A stretch of 64,000 nt of DNA from Imbricaverruca yamaguchii. Its lineage: Eukaryota; Arthropoda; Thecostraca; Neoverrucidae. The translations under genes were made by a program, and so were the position numbers. Below the pieces are notes generated by a model. It saw nothing but the letters and a program-made list of their open reading frames with translations, made no database searches and was not told the origin of the DNA. Numbering within the stretch: position 1 is the stretch's first letter; the number at the start of each line of letters is the position of its first letter. Shown piece after piece: positions 22,393-33,307 of the stretch. The DNA is taken from NCBI GenBank assembly GCA_034440575.1, contig JAOTOL010001283.1:372001-436000 (forward strand). The letters run 5' to 3'.

Positions 22393-22734
22393 TGGGAATC
22401 ACTGGTTCGCACCAAATACACTTCCGGTCACCACCGGCGTTCGGATTTTCCGGCTCTGCACGAGCGCACGAGAGCTCCAGATGCTGCTGTTGTCATGGCA
22501 ACCAGTAGTGGCGTGCGGGTGGCGTGTACGTGCATGACAGCGGCGAGGGGGAGACAGTGCGGGATTTGTGTGGGGTGTGTGAAGATGTCTGGCTACGGGA
22601 AGAAGACCGGCTCTTTGGACGCCTTTTTAAGACAGCCTCAGACTCAGAAGATGTCCATGTGGACGATCCTGATCCCTGCCTTCCTTCGGCCGTAACCCAG
22701 GGTGTAAAAGAAGCGGGTGGCGGCCCAACATCTC

Positions 22735-23545
22735 TCGGAGTTCCAGGTATTGCCACTGTCACAGTGTTGGTCCGATCAAGATGAAACTTATAGGGTGTCA
22801 TAAGGTCATCAGGGAATTAAATCGTAATACCATATAATTTTATTATCAGTGACCTAAGGTCAGGTCAGAATTGTGGCCACCCCATTATAAACCTATGGAG
22901 GAAAACAAGGCCTGCATAATTTCGCAGAAAGTGGTACAATTTGATTCATATTGCCCATGTCACTGAGATTTGGGTCACTTTCAACCATCGAACTCAATGC
23001 TTAGACCGGTGACCTTGACTAGGTCACCAATGACCAATTAGGGCCACGTAAGCATTTCCCTCAATACCTTTTAACAAAATTGAGGTAGAAACACGATTCT
23101 ACTTCCGTTATGATTATCTGATCGGGACGCGTCGAATGATATTAAACATGACCTGGTTAGGTTAATATTTGACCTTGACCAGAGGTCAAGGTCAAATGTT
23201 GATCTAACTGGGTCGTGTGATATATCATTCAAAGCGTCTCAACGAGACAATCATAATGGTGCAGGTTTAATTGCTCTATCATAATGTACTCAAATGTTAT
23301 TCGCCAAGAACCACCCCATCCCGTAGTAGCCCATTTGACATTCTTTGACCTCTGGTGCCCTTAATATTGATCAGAGCGGACAAATGACCGAAATACTTTC
23401 GATAGAGCGTGTCACAAGCCATCCAACGCCGTTTTCTATTTGTCGCTACTTAACATAGTTCTGGAGATCTTGGGGTCAGACATCTGCCACCCCGGACTGG
23501 CGAAGTTGGCGCGGACCGCCGGACGTGCGCGTGTTAAAAGAAAAT
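22735..23545 (+). repeat. Dispersed AGGTCA-rich repeat, copy 1
   Basis: Homologous over about 800 bases to 44128-44945 in the same orientation. Both begin CTCGGAGTTC(C/T)AGGT, share CCCCATTATA, GATAGAGC(G/C)(T/C)GTCAC and ATCCAACGCCGTTTTC, and end with GTTGGCGCGGACC and GGACGTGCG. The body has many AGGTCA/TGACCT hexamers, often in direct or inverted pairs. No coding potential. The class is unknown: possibly a non-autonomous transposon, although I saw no terminal repeats. Confidence 0.8.
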
Positions 23546-24299
23546 GTATGTATATAACACTAGGCACGTTTTGGTACGAATTGTTTGTAGAGGTGTGTTT
23601 TAGATATATATGAAAGTAGGCTAAATATTGCCTAAGCTCTGGTGGAATCCATATCCCATCCACTTGCACTGTTCTGACACTTAGCACAATAACAATTAGA
23701 GAAACTATCAGCCGCGCCGGACTCCAATTTCGAGCGCGGCCAAAGCAGATCTGAGAGTGGTGAAAGGGGGCGGAGGGTGTCAGCAGGTTGCGAAATGCGA
23801 ACGACAAAATTTGACACTATGTTCAATCGCAGATTTGTGTGGCCGCCGAAATTTCAGGTCGTTTTGACCGCAGTACGTATGCTGCCAAATTTTTGCAACT
23901 TAGCCTTCCTGATAAAATTTCAGTTTCCGATGCAAAAATTAAGGCTGACAACATACTGGGGTTGGGGAAACTGGGAGGGGAAATAGGAGATCCCGGTGGG
24001 CAAAATGTATCGGTTCGCCCCCGGGACTTTTCGACCGGGGGACGATTGCGACCCTTGCCCCCCGGAATACGCCGTGGCTGGAATCTATAATATGGCGGTT
24101 AGGGTCAAAAGCTGTGGCATAGCTAGTTTGGGCTTCCAAAAATGTTATAAAATAAGTGTAAAAAGTTTTTAACATTTTCAACATTTTTTAACTTTGGTCA
24201 TTCAATTTCTTTTCAGGTTAAATTTTGACGCAGAAAATGGATCAAACCAGCACTTTTTTAAATTCCACTATACAAAGGCATTGTTTGAAGGCCTACAAT

Positions 24300-25857
24300 T
24301 GCTATGTTACAGGTCGTTGACCCAGCATGCAAAGTACCGTCATATGAGAAGATGACAGACACACTCATACCAAGACGAGTTGACAAGATCAAAAGGGAAA
24401 TCAGTGCAGTGCTTAGGTCTGTTGATTCCGTGGGTCTGACCATGGATATATGGACAAGCCGCACATTGACAGCGTACATGGGGTTGACGGCCAGTGTGGT
24501 GACGCCGGACTCCGTGGCCAAAACATTATATTTGGCATGCAGTGATCCACGGTTCGCACACGAGCGACAAAATTTGGACCGAGTACTCCGAGCTAATCGC
24601 TGAGTGGGAACTGGAGGGAAAGGTGAACCGGGTAGTAACAGACAACGCATCGAACATGCTGAAGACATTTGCGCAGACCGTGCCGGGCTTTGACTCCAAC
24701 ATTGGGGATGACTGGGACGAGCTAGAGCCGACCGACCACGAGGATCACGATGTGTCCGGTCTGTACTGTGATGGCGACCTCCAGATGACTCTGAAGGACG
24801 TCACACTGCAGTCGGGTTGTGCATGTCACACGCTACAACTGTGTGTGAAGGACGGCCTGAAGCCGGAAGTGGACTCGGTGGTGGATAACGTCATCAGGAA
24901 GGCGTCCGAAATCGTCTCATCCACCAGGTACAGCCTCTTGGACGCTGAACTCCTGCTGGCAGAATCCGGAACACGGTTTAATGTCGCAAATGCGACCCGC
25001 TGGAATGCTCAGTGGAAAATGCTTAAGAAATTCCACTCTGTCGTCACCAGAGACATCCGTCGATCCAAAACAGATTGCAGGCATGCACGAAGGGCAACAT
25101 CAAGATGACGAAGCATGAGCTGGACATGATAGGTGAGATCATTCCAATTCTGGAGCCATTCCAGGAGGCCACCGCACTGTTCGAAGCCGGCATCTGTACT
25201 AGCAGTAAAGTCATACCAGCCATCAAAAGCATGCATGGTGTCCTCAGTGAATTTGAAGACAGTGTAGTGTCAAAGAAGAAGACAGTGAAGGCGCTCAGTC
25301 AGAGCGTACACAAGAGGTTTGACGGCCTGATGGACGATCCTTTGCTGGTATACGCGGCCTTTTTGGACCCAAACTTTGGCTGCACTTGGCTGGACAGTGG
25401 TGAGGAGACTCAAATCAGGAGTGTGTGCGAGCGGACTGTGAGGAAGGTGCTGAAGGTGGTGGAGACTGCCTCCCCCTCGACATGCGAAGACGAAGAAGTG
25501 GTGAGCACAGATCAGAACGAGAGGGGCCCTGAACTATTCTCATACTTGAAACGAAAGCGTAAGAGCACACCGATGACCACGTGCCGCAATGGCCAGGTGG
25601 ACGACGAGATGGACCGATATGTAAGAGAGGCGGAGCGGCTGGACGGCACGTGTGACCCTTTGTCGTTCTGGAAAGATAGTCGTGATATCTACCTCAAACT
25701 GTCAGAGGCTGCCAGGCCAATCTTCGCCCTGCCGGCCTCAAGTTCGCCGGCCGAGCGTCTGTTCTCAACAGCTGGCGACATCTGCCGTGCCAGGAGAAAT
25801 TGGCTAAAGCCCACTATACTGGAACGACTGGTGTTTGTGCAGCGTAATACCCTGTAA
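24300..25857 (+). pseudogene. hAT-family transposase (ZBED-like), two frameshifts
   Basis: A hAT transposase body without its N-terminal BED zinc finger. Visible parts in order: VGLTMDIWTSRTLTAYMGL (first catalytic Asp), GKVNRVVTDNASNMLKTF (second Asp), CACHTLQLCV, ATRWNAQWKMLKKF, a helical insertion region, and the C-terminal dimerisation block with SSSPAERLFSTAGDICRARR and NWLKPTILERLVFVQ. The frame shifts near 24545 and again near 25065, so three frames (24304-24603, 24542-25108, 25075-25857) must be joined to follow the protein. It ends at TAA 25855-25857. No terminal inverted repeats were found. Such genes cut and paste DNA; this copy cannot. Confidence 0.9.
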
Positions 25858-26760
25858 AACGTCTTGTGTCCGTCTGCGTAACCGAATACACGTCAGGTGG
25901 TTTCTAGAATGGTTTGTATATTTTGGGTCACTATAGTTATTATATCGTTGTGCATTGTGATCAGAGATGCAGCCAGGATTTCCTGAAGGAGGGGGACAGC
26001 TATTAGTGCCGAAGGAGGAGGCCAACTTTGGATGATGGGCAGTTTCAGTAGTTAATGGTAAACTATCGGCCGTATGGGATGGGCCAATGTCCCTTGGTCA
26101 TCCCCGTGACTGCAACCCTGGTTGTGATTAAAACCATGATTTCGTTTCACGCCGGACACAAAAGCAACAGCTGCGCCAAAATAACTGGACTGGTGGCGGC
26201 TTGAGACAGCGAGTCAGGGCCCTGTCCGGCGGCAACTTCATTTGAGGGGCCAGACCTGGCCCTAGACCGTTCGCCCCCACCAATTAATCGTGAACCCGGG
26301 GACGGCACCAAATCCTTACGAGCGAGGGCGGCGGCCGAGCCGGTCCTCGCCAACTATGATACATATGAGAGACACGACACCACGGCGAGACTCCTGGAAC
26401 AGATCTGGTAACCGGACACATCGCCTTGCACCTGGTAGTTGTTTCTTCGGATTTCTGACCAGAATATGGCGAGCAAATCATCCGGCGTTATACATATATT
26501 AAACATGCTGGGCTGTGTATAAAATTGAAAAGGACCGAATGAAAAAGGAATCAAGGAGTTTGATTTTACTCTTTTTCACCCGGAATTAGGGCTGTCTTAT
26601 CAAAGAGGAATTAGGAGTCGGATTTTAACTCCTTTTTGGCATGACCCGGGATTTAGAGTCATTGCACTTTGTGAGGAAGAGGAGTCGGAATTGGAGTCAC
26701 TCATTTGGGAAAAAACAGCCGGAATGGAGTAATTCCTTTAATTTACTTCACCTCCAATAC
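25858..26760. other. No recognisable gene
   Basis: Flank between the hAT pseudogene and the next CR1. It has short direct repeats of GGAATTAGGAGTCGGATTTTAACTCC type at 26545-26640. No domain was seen. Confidence 0.35.
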
Positions 26761-26762
26761 AC

Positions 26763-27775
26763 TGGCCATAACATAGTTGGGTTCAAGGCACATGTAGTGG
26801 TAACTATTAAGGATAATTTGGTAAGGTTCCTAATTTCAACAGAGCAGACTTTGACTGCATGAGCGCTACTTTAAGTGCCATAAGATGGGAAGAAGAATTA
26901 TCCAATTTAAATGACTGTGAGATATGGGAAAAGTTCAAATCTTACTTGAAGGAAATTCAGATTAGACATGTCCCCCAAAATCAAAGGCGCAAAAGTATGG
27001 TAGGAAAGCCAGCGTGGCTTACACCAGACTTGATAAAAGCAATTAAGGCTAAGAAAGCTGCATTTAAAGTGCTTAAGGAAGCTTTAAATATCGTAAATCT
27101 TAAGGCGTATCGAAAAGCTAGATAGACACTGTGGAGCAAAAAACCAGAGCAGCAAAGCGAGCAAAAAAACTGGGTTTGGCTAAAAACTGTAATGGGGACA
27201 GCAACAAGTTCTTTAGTTTCTACAAGCTGAGTAAAGTTTCCAGCACAATTGGTCCACTGGAAGTAAATGGGACTATATTGGGTAAGGATAGGGAGATGGT
27301 TGAGGAGCTGAGCAAGCAGTTTAAATCAGTGTTTACAATGGAAGATATGACCAATCTGCCGACCGTACACCATAGTTCAGTGACATGTGATCCGATAAAT
27401 GATGTTGATGTCATTGATAGTGATGTTTTTTTAAATCATATCAGGGAAATAAACCCAAACAAGGCAGCAGGACCTGATGAAATGTATGCTAGGGTATTGC
27501 GGGAAGCTTTACTCGGAGTGTTTCTTCACGAACAGGGTAGTAGAACACTGGAACCAGCTGCCAGAAACCATTGTCAGTAGCAGCACATTGAACATCTTTA
27601 AAACAGCATAGACAATCATTATACAAATAGAGGGCTTGCTTTTCAGTATTTCAGGGAGGGCTGATCGACGGATTTGGTGGGCAACTGATTGAGTGTACAG
27701 AGTGCAACCAAGAAGGGCCCATGTAACTCATAGATGCATTAATATTTTGTGTCTTTCTGTCTTTACGTTTAGTGG
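26763..27775 (+). mobile_element. CR1-type LINE with large internal deletion
   Basis: Joins the end of the endonuclease and linker (26763-27130, KSYLKEIQIRHVPQNQRR) and the first RT blocks (27131-27510, IREINPNKAAGPDEMYARVL) directly to the last part of ORF2 (from about 27513, VFLHEQGSRTLEPAARNHCQ in a shifted frame) and the 3' UTR with a worn tail (GTCTTTCTGTCTTTACG). About 1.1 kb, nearly the whole RT, is missing relative to 15850-18353. Confidence 0.88.
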
Positions 27776-27899
27776 ATTTGCTGATTTGCCATACGATCTG
27801 GTTTAAAATGCATCAGCATCACCTAATTTCAACATTTTATGATGTAAGCTGTGCTTCCAAAGTGGAAGGAAATCCAGCTCCTTTCTTTTTCCGCATAAT

Positions 27900-28145
27900 T
27901 TTCGATTTTGCAGCAAGGAGTGGATAGTCAATCCACTATCCAATCCAAATCTGTTCCATTTCATGAGAAAATGTGTTGGTGGGCATCAACGAAGTTTTCT
28001 AAGTAGCATGGTGTATTTAGTTTTTCCTTAAGCTTTCTTATCAACACACATATAATTGGTTATTTGGGGGGGGGCAAGTCAACATTGGTGGGCCATGGCC
28101 CTCACAAAGGGATACAAATCGACGCCCCTCCGGGGTCCTATGTTA
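27900..28145 (+). repeat. Dispersed repeat shared with 63740-63990
   Basis: Shares AAGTTTTCTA(A/T)GTAGCATGG(T/C)G, TTATTGG-type G-runs, AAGTCAACATTGGTGGG and GGATACAAATCGACGCCCCT with the last 250 bases of the window, in the same orientation. Non-coding and of unknown class. Confidence 0.65.
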
Positions 28146-28399
28146 AGACAGCGAAAAGTTGGTGCGGTCAGGGCAAATATGGTGGGCCCCAGGCCAAATC
28201 AAAAGCATAAGGAACTCTACCCTAACTTTCAGTGTTCTTCGAGTGGAACTGCGACATGGCCTCGGACCACGACCCGGCCTGGTCCGAGGCCCTATACTAT
28301 GCCTAGCCCAAGGCCCTTAACCAGGACCCGGCCCGGCCTAGCAGCCCTCGCTAGCGGCCCACCCGACAGGACGCCCACCCGACAGGTCCAGTCAGTAAC

Positions 28400-28680
28400 T
28401 TAAGTTATGCGAGCAATACGCCCGCATCGCTTTCCGTAGCATTCGCGTCGTGTCGTGTCGCAGTAAAGTCGATCGAGACTCTTGCTGGAGCAATAGTGTC
28501 GCGTCGCACTTATTGCAGTCGCAGTTTTGTCGTTTAGCAGCAATGTCGCGTCGCAGTATTTGCATTCGCGGTCGTGCCGTATCGTGGTAATCAATCCAAT
28601 AGTTAGCTGTAGCAGTCGTGTCGCGTCGCAGTTTTTGTATTCGCAGCTTTGTCGTGTAGCTGTCAACGTACAATGTGGTA
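28400..28680. repeat. Degenerate minisatellite rich in TCGTGTCGCGTCGCAG
   Basis: The words GTCGTGTCGCGTCGCAGT, TTTGTATTCGCAG and TAGCTGTAGCAG recur at irregular 45-90 base spacing. No gene. Confidence 0.6.
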
Positions 28681-28839
28681 GGCCTTACTTTACGACCTTG
28701 TCGAATTTTACCTTAGCAACGAACCATCTGCCTTGGGATAGGTGGCCAAATCTCGTGCATGAACGGAATTGAACTGAATTAGGATGAACAGAGGCCAATC
28801 CGCAACATTTAACCGCACTTACACGGTGCGATAAGGTGC

Positions 28840-29620
28840 AGATCGCACGTCTCCAGATCACAGATTTCTGGGTACACCAGAGTCCAGTTTCATGCTAGGA
28901 CGTCCGTGGCCCATCGGGGAGATTCCCCATTAGTTGAGTGACCCTCTCCTGGCGTCCCTCGACCTGCCAGACGCCGCTGTCACCGCCTGACTGACCACCG
29001 TCGGCTCGTCGCGTCACAAAAACGAATATCCGCGCCGACGGAAAAACGCGTTGTCACAGGTGGCCGGGCGGCACTGGACCACCTGACGCCGGCCGCCGGC
29101 GACGGGTGCATCTGTGAGCGGCGTCACGCGACAGCACGTCACGTCGCGTGTCACGTGTCACACCTGGCGAGCACGATGGACGCATCGTTTGGCAGTGGGC
29201 GCGTCGCGTCCGATCGCTCTGGCACGGACGCCGCGCGGCCCTCGGGCTATTTGCGGTCGGCGCGGGACAGCGGCGGCCAGTGCCGGTCACGGGCCGGCAC
29301 AGGTGTGGCGGCACGAGGCGAAGGTCAGCGCGTGATCTCAGGTCGGCGACAGAGACGGCCGCCGCTGGTGGAGTGCGCTGCGTGAGTTCCACGTGCGGAA
29401 CACCGAACACGCTTCGCATCTGTGAACAGCCGTGCCCTCACAAGCTCAGCCGCACGAGACGAACACTGGGACTGGGAGCCGCTCCCACGCAACAGGTCTG
29501 AACGAAGCGGGACCGTGGAGAGGCGGCAGGAGTTCGCCGTCCCGCACTGACGGGCGGAAGCCCCGCGCGGCCGGCCGAGCGTCGTTCAGCGGCAGGGAAC
29601 GGCGACAAGGCGGCGACAGT
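28840..29620 (+). promoter_or_regulatory. CpG-rich promoter/5'-UTR region of the BH3-like gene
   Basis: A marked switch to GC- and CpG-rich sequence (many GCGTCGCG, CGGCCGCC and CACGTC words) directly precedes the first coding exon at 29621. No TATA box is evident. I infer promoter plus 5' UTR. The exon-1 frame is open upstream, but 29621 is the first in-frame ATG over at least 190 bases. Confidence 0.4.
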
Positions 29621-29747
29621 ATGCCGGGCGGGGTGAAGCATTCCCAGCAGAGTTGGGATGACAGCTGTCTGAAGCAGCTCCGCGACGACGCCGTCTCCTC
29701 GCTGGAGGCGCTGCTGCAGGAGCGGGTGCGGGAGCCGCCATCCACAG
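29621..29747 (+). CDS. BH3-like host gene, exon 1 (residues 1-42)
   Basis: Start ATG at 29621 has a purine at -3 (ACAGTATGC context). The exon encodes MPGGVKHSQQSWDDSC and an acidic/leucine-rich helix (LRDDAVSSLEALLQERV), and ends at a consensus donor, ATCCACAG/GTGAGG, in phase 1. The spare G joins CC at the next exon's acceptor to give an alanine codon, so the reading frame continues exactly. The exon is GC-rich, like exons 2 and 3 and unlike the transposons around it. No known domain lies in this part. It is joined to exon 2 across a 7.6 kb intron. Gene-level function is given under exon 2. Confidence 0.6.
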
Positions 29748-30174
29748 GTGAGGCCGCGCGTGGCATGCTGCGGTTGCCATGGCTCACACCTGTTGAAACA
29801 GTGCGCCACTGCGGAGGCTATGGTTCACAGTGTCGGCATTTGTGTCGGCTGGCGCTTCGCCAATGGTGGATCAGCGCCGTCCAGAGTGCTTCATAACTGT
29901 GTGTACACATATATGTACTGCTTAACTTAGAAACGAACGCAATTATACGCAATGGGGAGCAACTAGCTCCGTTAATCACTGATTTTCCTCATCACCCAAT
30001 AATACTGAAACTTAACCACTGGGTCCATCGGCGTACATTATATAAAAGTGGCTTTCGAGGCAGCTTTCATAGCTAAGAAGGGCATCCCTCCCTCCCCAAC
30101 TAATTTCACAAAGTGACACCCATACTTAGAAGCTTTCATGAATTGCACTTCAGCGCTAATGTTACAGGGATCAC

Positions 30175-30910
30175 ACATGCAAATATATGCTACCGACCTT
30201 CCTGATCCATATCATAACGCTAAAAGTCGGTAGCCAGTTCTCAAGCAAATGTATGCAAACACAAATATGCTATCGCAAGTATGCATGTGTGTAAATGCAC
30301 GTGAGCGCAAATGTATGTAAACGGAAAGGTAAACATGATAACACACGTATGTTACTGCTAATTTACGCAACCCAAATATACATAAGCACAAGTGTACTGA
30401 TGACTCACGTCAATGTACATATACTACACGTATATGTGTCCAAGGATCGTACATTTGCATCTCGGTACACATTGCTTACATTGGTTTGCGCTTACGAACA
30501 TTTGCTTTTACGAACATTTGGGATTACGTTCTTTGCGCTTGCATACACGTGTATTTTTGAATACACATTTCGTTCTGTTAACGTACTTTTGCGCATACAC
30601 ACATTTGCCCTTACGTAGTTTTGCGTTTACCTATATTTGCCCTGACTTACTTCTGAAGTACAGACATACATTTGGGCTTACGTATTTTTGTGCTTTCGTA
30701 CATTTACGCACACGCACATATGTGGTTACGCACATTTGCTTAAGTATACTCGTCATGCGTACATTTGCTCTTTTATACATTTATCCTACACACTGTTCAG
30801 CTTATATACATTTGCGCTCATGTACAGTTTCAATGCGTACTTTTGTTTATGTGTACATTGACTAACGTGCATGTGTCATACCCGTATTTGTCCTCACGTG
30901 CATTTGTTTT
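30175..30910. repeat. Degenerate ~17-bp minisatellite that switches strand
   Basis: From about 30175 to 30320 the recurring word is GCAAATGTATG(C/T). From about 30440 to 30905 it is its reverse complement, CGTACATTTGCGCTTA, repeated with many changes. Lies in intron 1 of the BH3-like gene, just after exon 1. Open frames through it are artefacts of low stop-codon content. Confidence 0.65.
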
Positions 30911-31840
30911 AGAATCCTAAAAGTCAAACAAAACGCCTGCATTCTATGTCTGATGCACGTGGCCGATAACACGAGCCCGTACCTCCGTCCTAAAAGCTGC
31001 CACCCTGCTGCTCCCTATGGGTTGTGGCAGGTCATTCCAGACGGTTGCGGCTCGGTGGGGATCTCAATTGACTGCAGGCGTCACCAGTGCTTTGAAGTGA
31101 ACTGGTGAGAGCAGTCAGCGAACCGTCTGCGACCTGTTACGAAATGAATGGAAGTAAATCAACAGGCACCTGAATGCGACACAGCAAACTGGGGATTCAG
31201 TCTGACCAATATTTCCGAGCCAATACGCAGCACCTGTGTGTCAAGTGTCAAGTCACAGCAATAGTGTGTTAAGCACCGCTGAGGGGTCCACCACTGCGAT
31301 CTTAGTTGATCTGGTAACACAAACAGCACCAGGGATGGTGTGGCCTGCAGCCGCCAGAACACATGAGTTCACGTGTGCTTTTGGAAGAGGGGTGGGGTGT
31401 TAGTGCAAAACTGATGGACAATTGTGCTCCAAAAACATTTTAACAAATGAGAGAAGAAAGCGACGGAGAGCTCGTGGGAATAAGTGCAGTACCTGTGCAG
31501 AGGAACGAGTGACTGTGAAAGCAAGGAAGTGAAAGGCAGCTTTGAGGAGTAATGGGATTGTTTATTCGCTTGGTGTTCGCATGCAAGCTGTACCGCTTGT
31601 CGGCGATTGAATTGATCACGTATTTCCTTGACGTTCAAGAAGCAGTGGAATTTAGTCGCACGCATATTCTTCAGGAAGAGCGAAAGGGGTGGAGAGGAGT
31701 AGTTTTCTGGTTTGGTAAGTTTGGTGCCAAAATGGGTGGGAGACCATTCCACACAGTCAACGCAGGGGGCACCTCTCAGACGTCGGACAATTCTTGAAAA
31801 ACTCAGCGCTTGCTCTCTTGCAACAGCTTATCACCGACTA
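30911..31840. other. No recognisable gene (intron 1)
   Basis: Intronic sequence without a known domain. A short minus-strand open frame (31752-31369) has no recognisable homology. Confidence 0.35.
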
Positions 31841-32810
31841 ACTACGCCCCCTCTGACTTCAAATTGGCCCAAGGTAAATAACTGCAGCCCCTCCCCTGGC
31901 TGAATTCGGGCCTACACATAATTATGTCTACGATAATTACACATAATTGAGTCAGCCCAGTGTAAACAGCCTTCGCTGAATTTACACTGGTCTGGCATAG
32001 CTCACGTGGCCCTGGTCCTAGGCGTTCGGGCTGTCGAAGCTGTTAAATTATTACCGTCCCTCTCCAGCTTGTTGTGGCCTCATCCAACTATTTGCCGTCA
32101 TTTCGTATTTCAGACAGTCCTCTGCAATCCTAAACAGCCCATATTTGAATGATCGACCTACACCGGCCTCTTTGCGAACTTAGATGGCCCCTTTCACTTT
32201 ACAACCACCCCTCTTCGACGAAAAATAAAATGCCTAAGATAATACTCAACTTGAGACGGGCCCCATACTAGCTATGACGACCCCTCACTGACTTAATACG
32301 GCTCTCTCCATCCCATATAAATATGAATTTAGGCAGTCCCTCTGTGATATAACACGACCCACATCTGACTTAAAGCGGCTTTGCTCCGACCTTGTCAATT
32401 TCCTTCGAGTAAAGGACGCGACTATCGAATTCAAGACGACCTGTCGACATCAAGCAGCCCTTCGACAGATTAATGTGACCCGGAACAAATGAAACTGCCA
32501 CTCTGGAGCTTACGTCGGCCCCACCCACACTTGAATCACAGCAGCTCTCCCACCTCACATGGTCCTCAAGCATCCTAGATGGCCCCGTTCCCTGACTTTA
32601 AATAGTCTCTCTATGTTTGCAGCGTCTATGCATCTCGTTTCGTCTCGCGTCTATAACGAAGCCTTTCCCCTCTACTAGATAACCCTCTCCGGTTTTAGAC
32701 GCCCCCTCCATCCGATGTAACACAGCTGTCCAAATTCCCAGATGAACTTCCAGCAATTCATTGCGGTTTCTGTCAATTTTGGTCACTATATCACACTTAA
32801 TACGTTCGCC
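31840..32810. repeat. Degenerate minisatellite, CCCCTCTCTGACTTAA-like words
   Basis: Words such as CCCCTCTGACTTCAAATTGGCCC, CCCTCACTGACTTAATACGGC and GGCCCCGTTCCCTGACTTTAAA recur about every 30-40 bases. The phase drifts and no two units are identical, so the array is old. Intron 1 of the BH3-like gene. Confidence 0.5.
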
Positions 32811-33307
32811 AGCGGATAAACTAAACCAACTTCGATGATCCGTTTAAGTCGATCCAAGTTTACGAATCGGGGTTAGTTAGTTAGTTATTTGGACTTTAGG
32901 GCGCATCGACCATGTTGATCATATAGCGCCAATAACTAGAATCCCACAAGAATTTGGAAATCTGCCGCTCTTCCAAAGAAAGTCGAAGCATGCTAAAAGT
33001 ACTTCAAGCCCAGATATGGGGAGGTGTCTGAGCTTTTCATTATGATGCTGTCCGGTACCTCGGCCACGAAGCGCAGTACAGCAATTTGTGATGTTAACCC
33101 ATCCATCGAGAATGGCTCATTATAGCTACGTGTTTCAATGGTAGCAAAGTCGATTTTCGATGCTTCGGAGCGAGTCGCGTGTTGACTAAGACTGTAATTT
33201 GCCCTGACTTGTTGGAAAGCGATCAGGTTTGGCGACGTATTGTTGCGGTCAAAGTTTCGGAAAGCCCGGCGGCGAGCACGACTGCCCTCCCGACATTGTT
33301 CCGTCCA

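Noticed and set aside
22524..22784. Possible exon or hAT N-terminus (MSGYGKKTGSLDAFLRQ)
   Set aside because: Short, frames disagree, no BED zinc finger, and the sequence runs into the dispersed AGGTCA repeat.
28990..29610. Several overlapping GC-rich open frames on both strands upstream of 29621
   Set aside because: High GC content lowers stop frequency. No conserved words, and the frames overlap each other. Best read as promoter/5' UTR.
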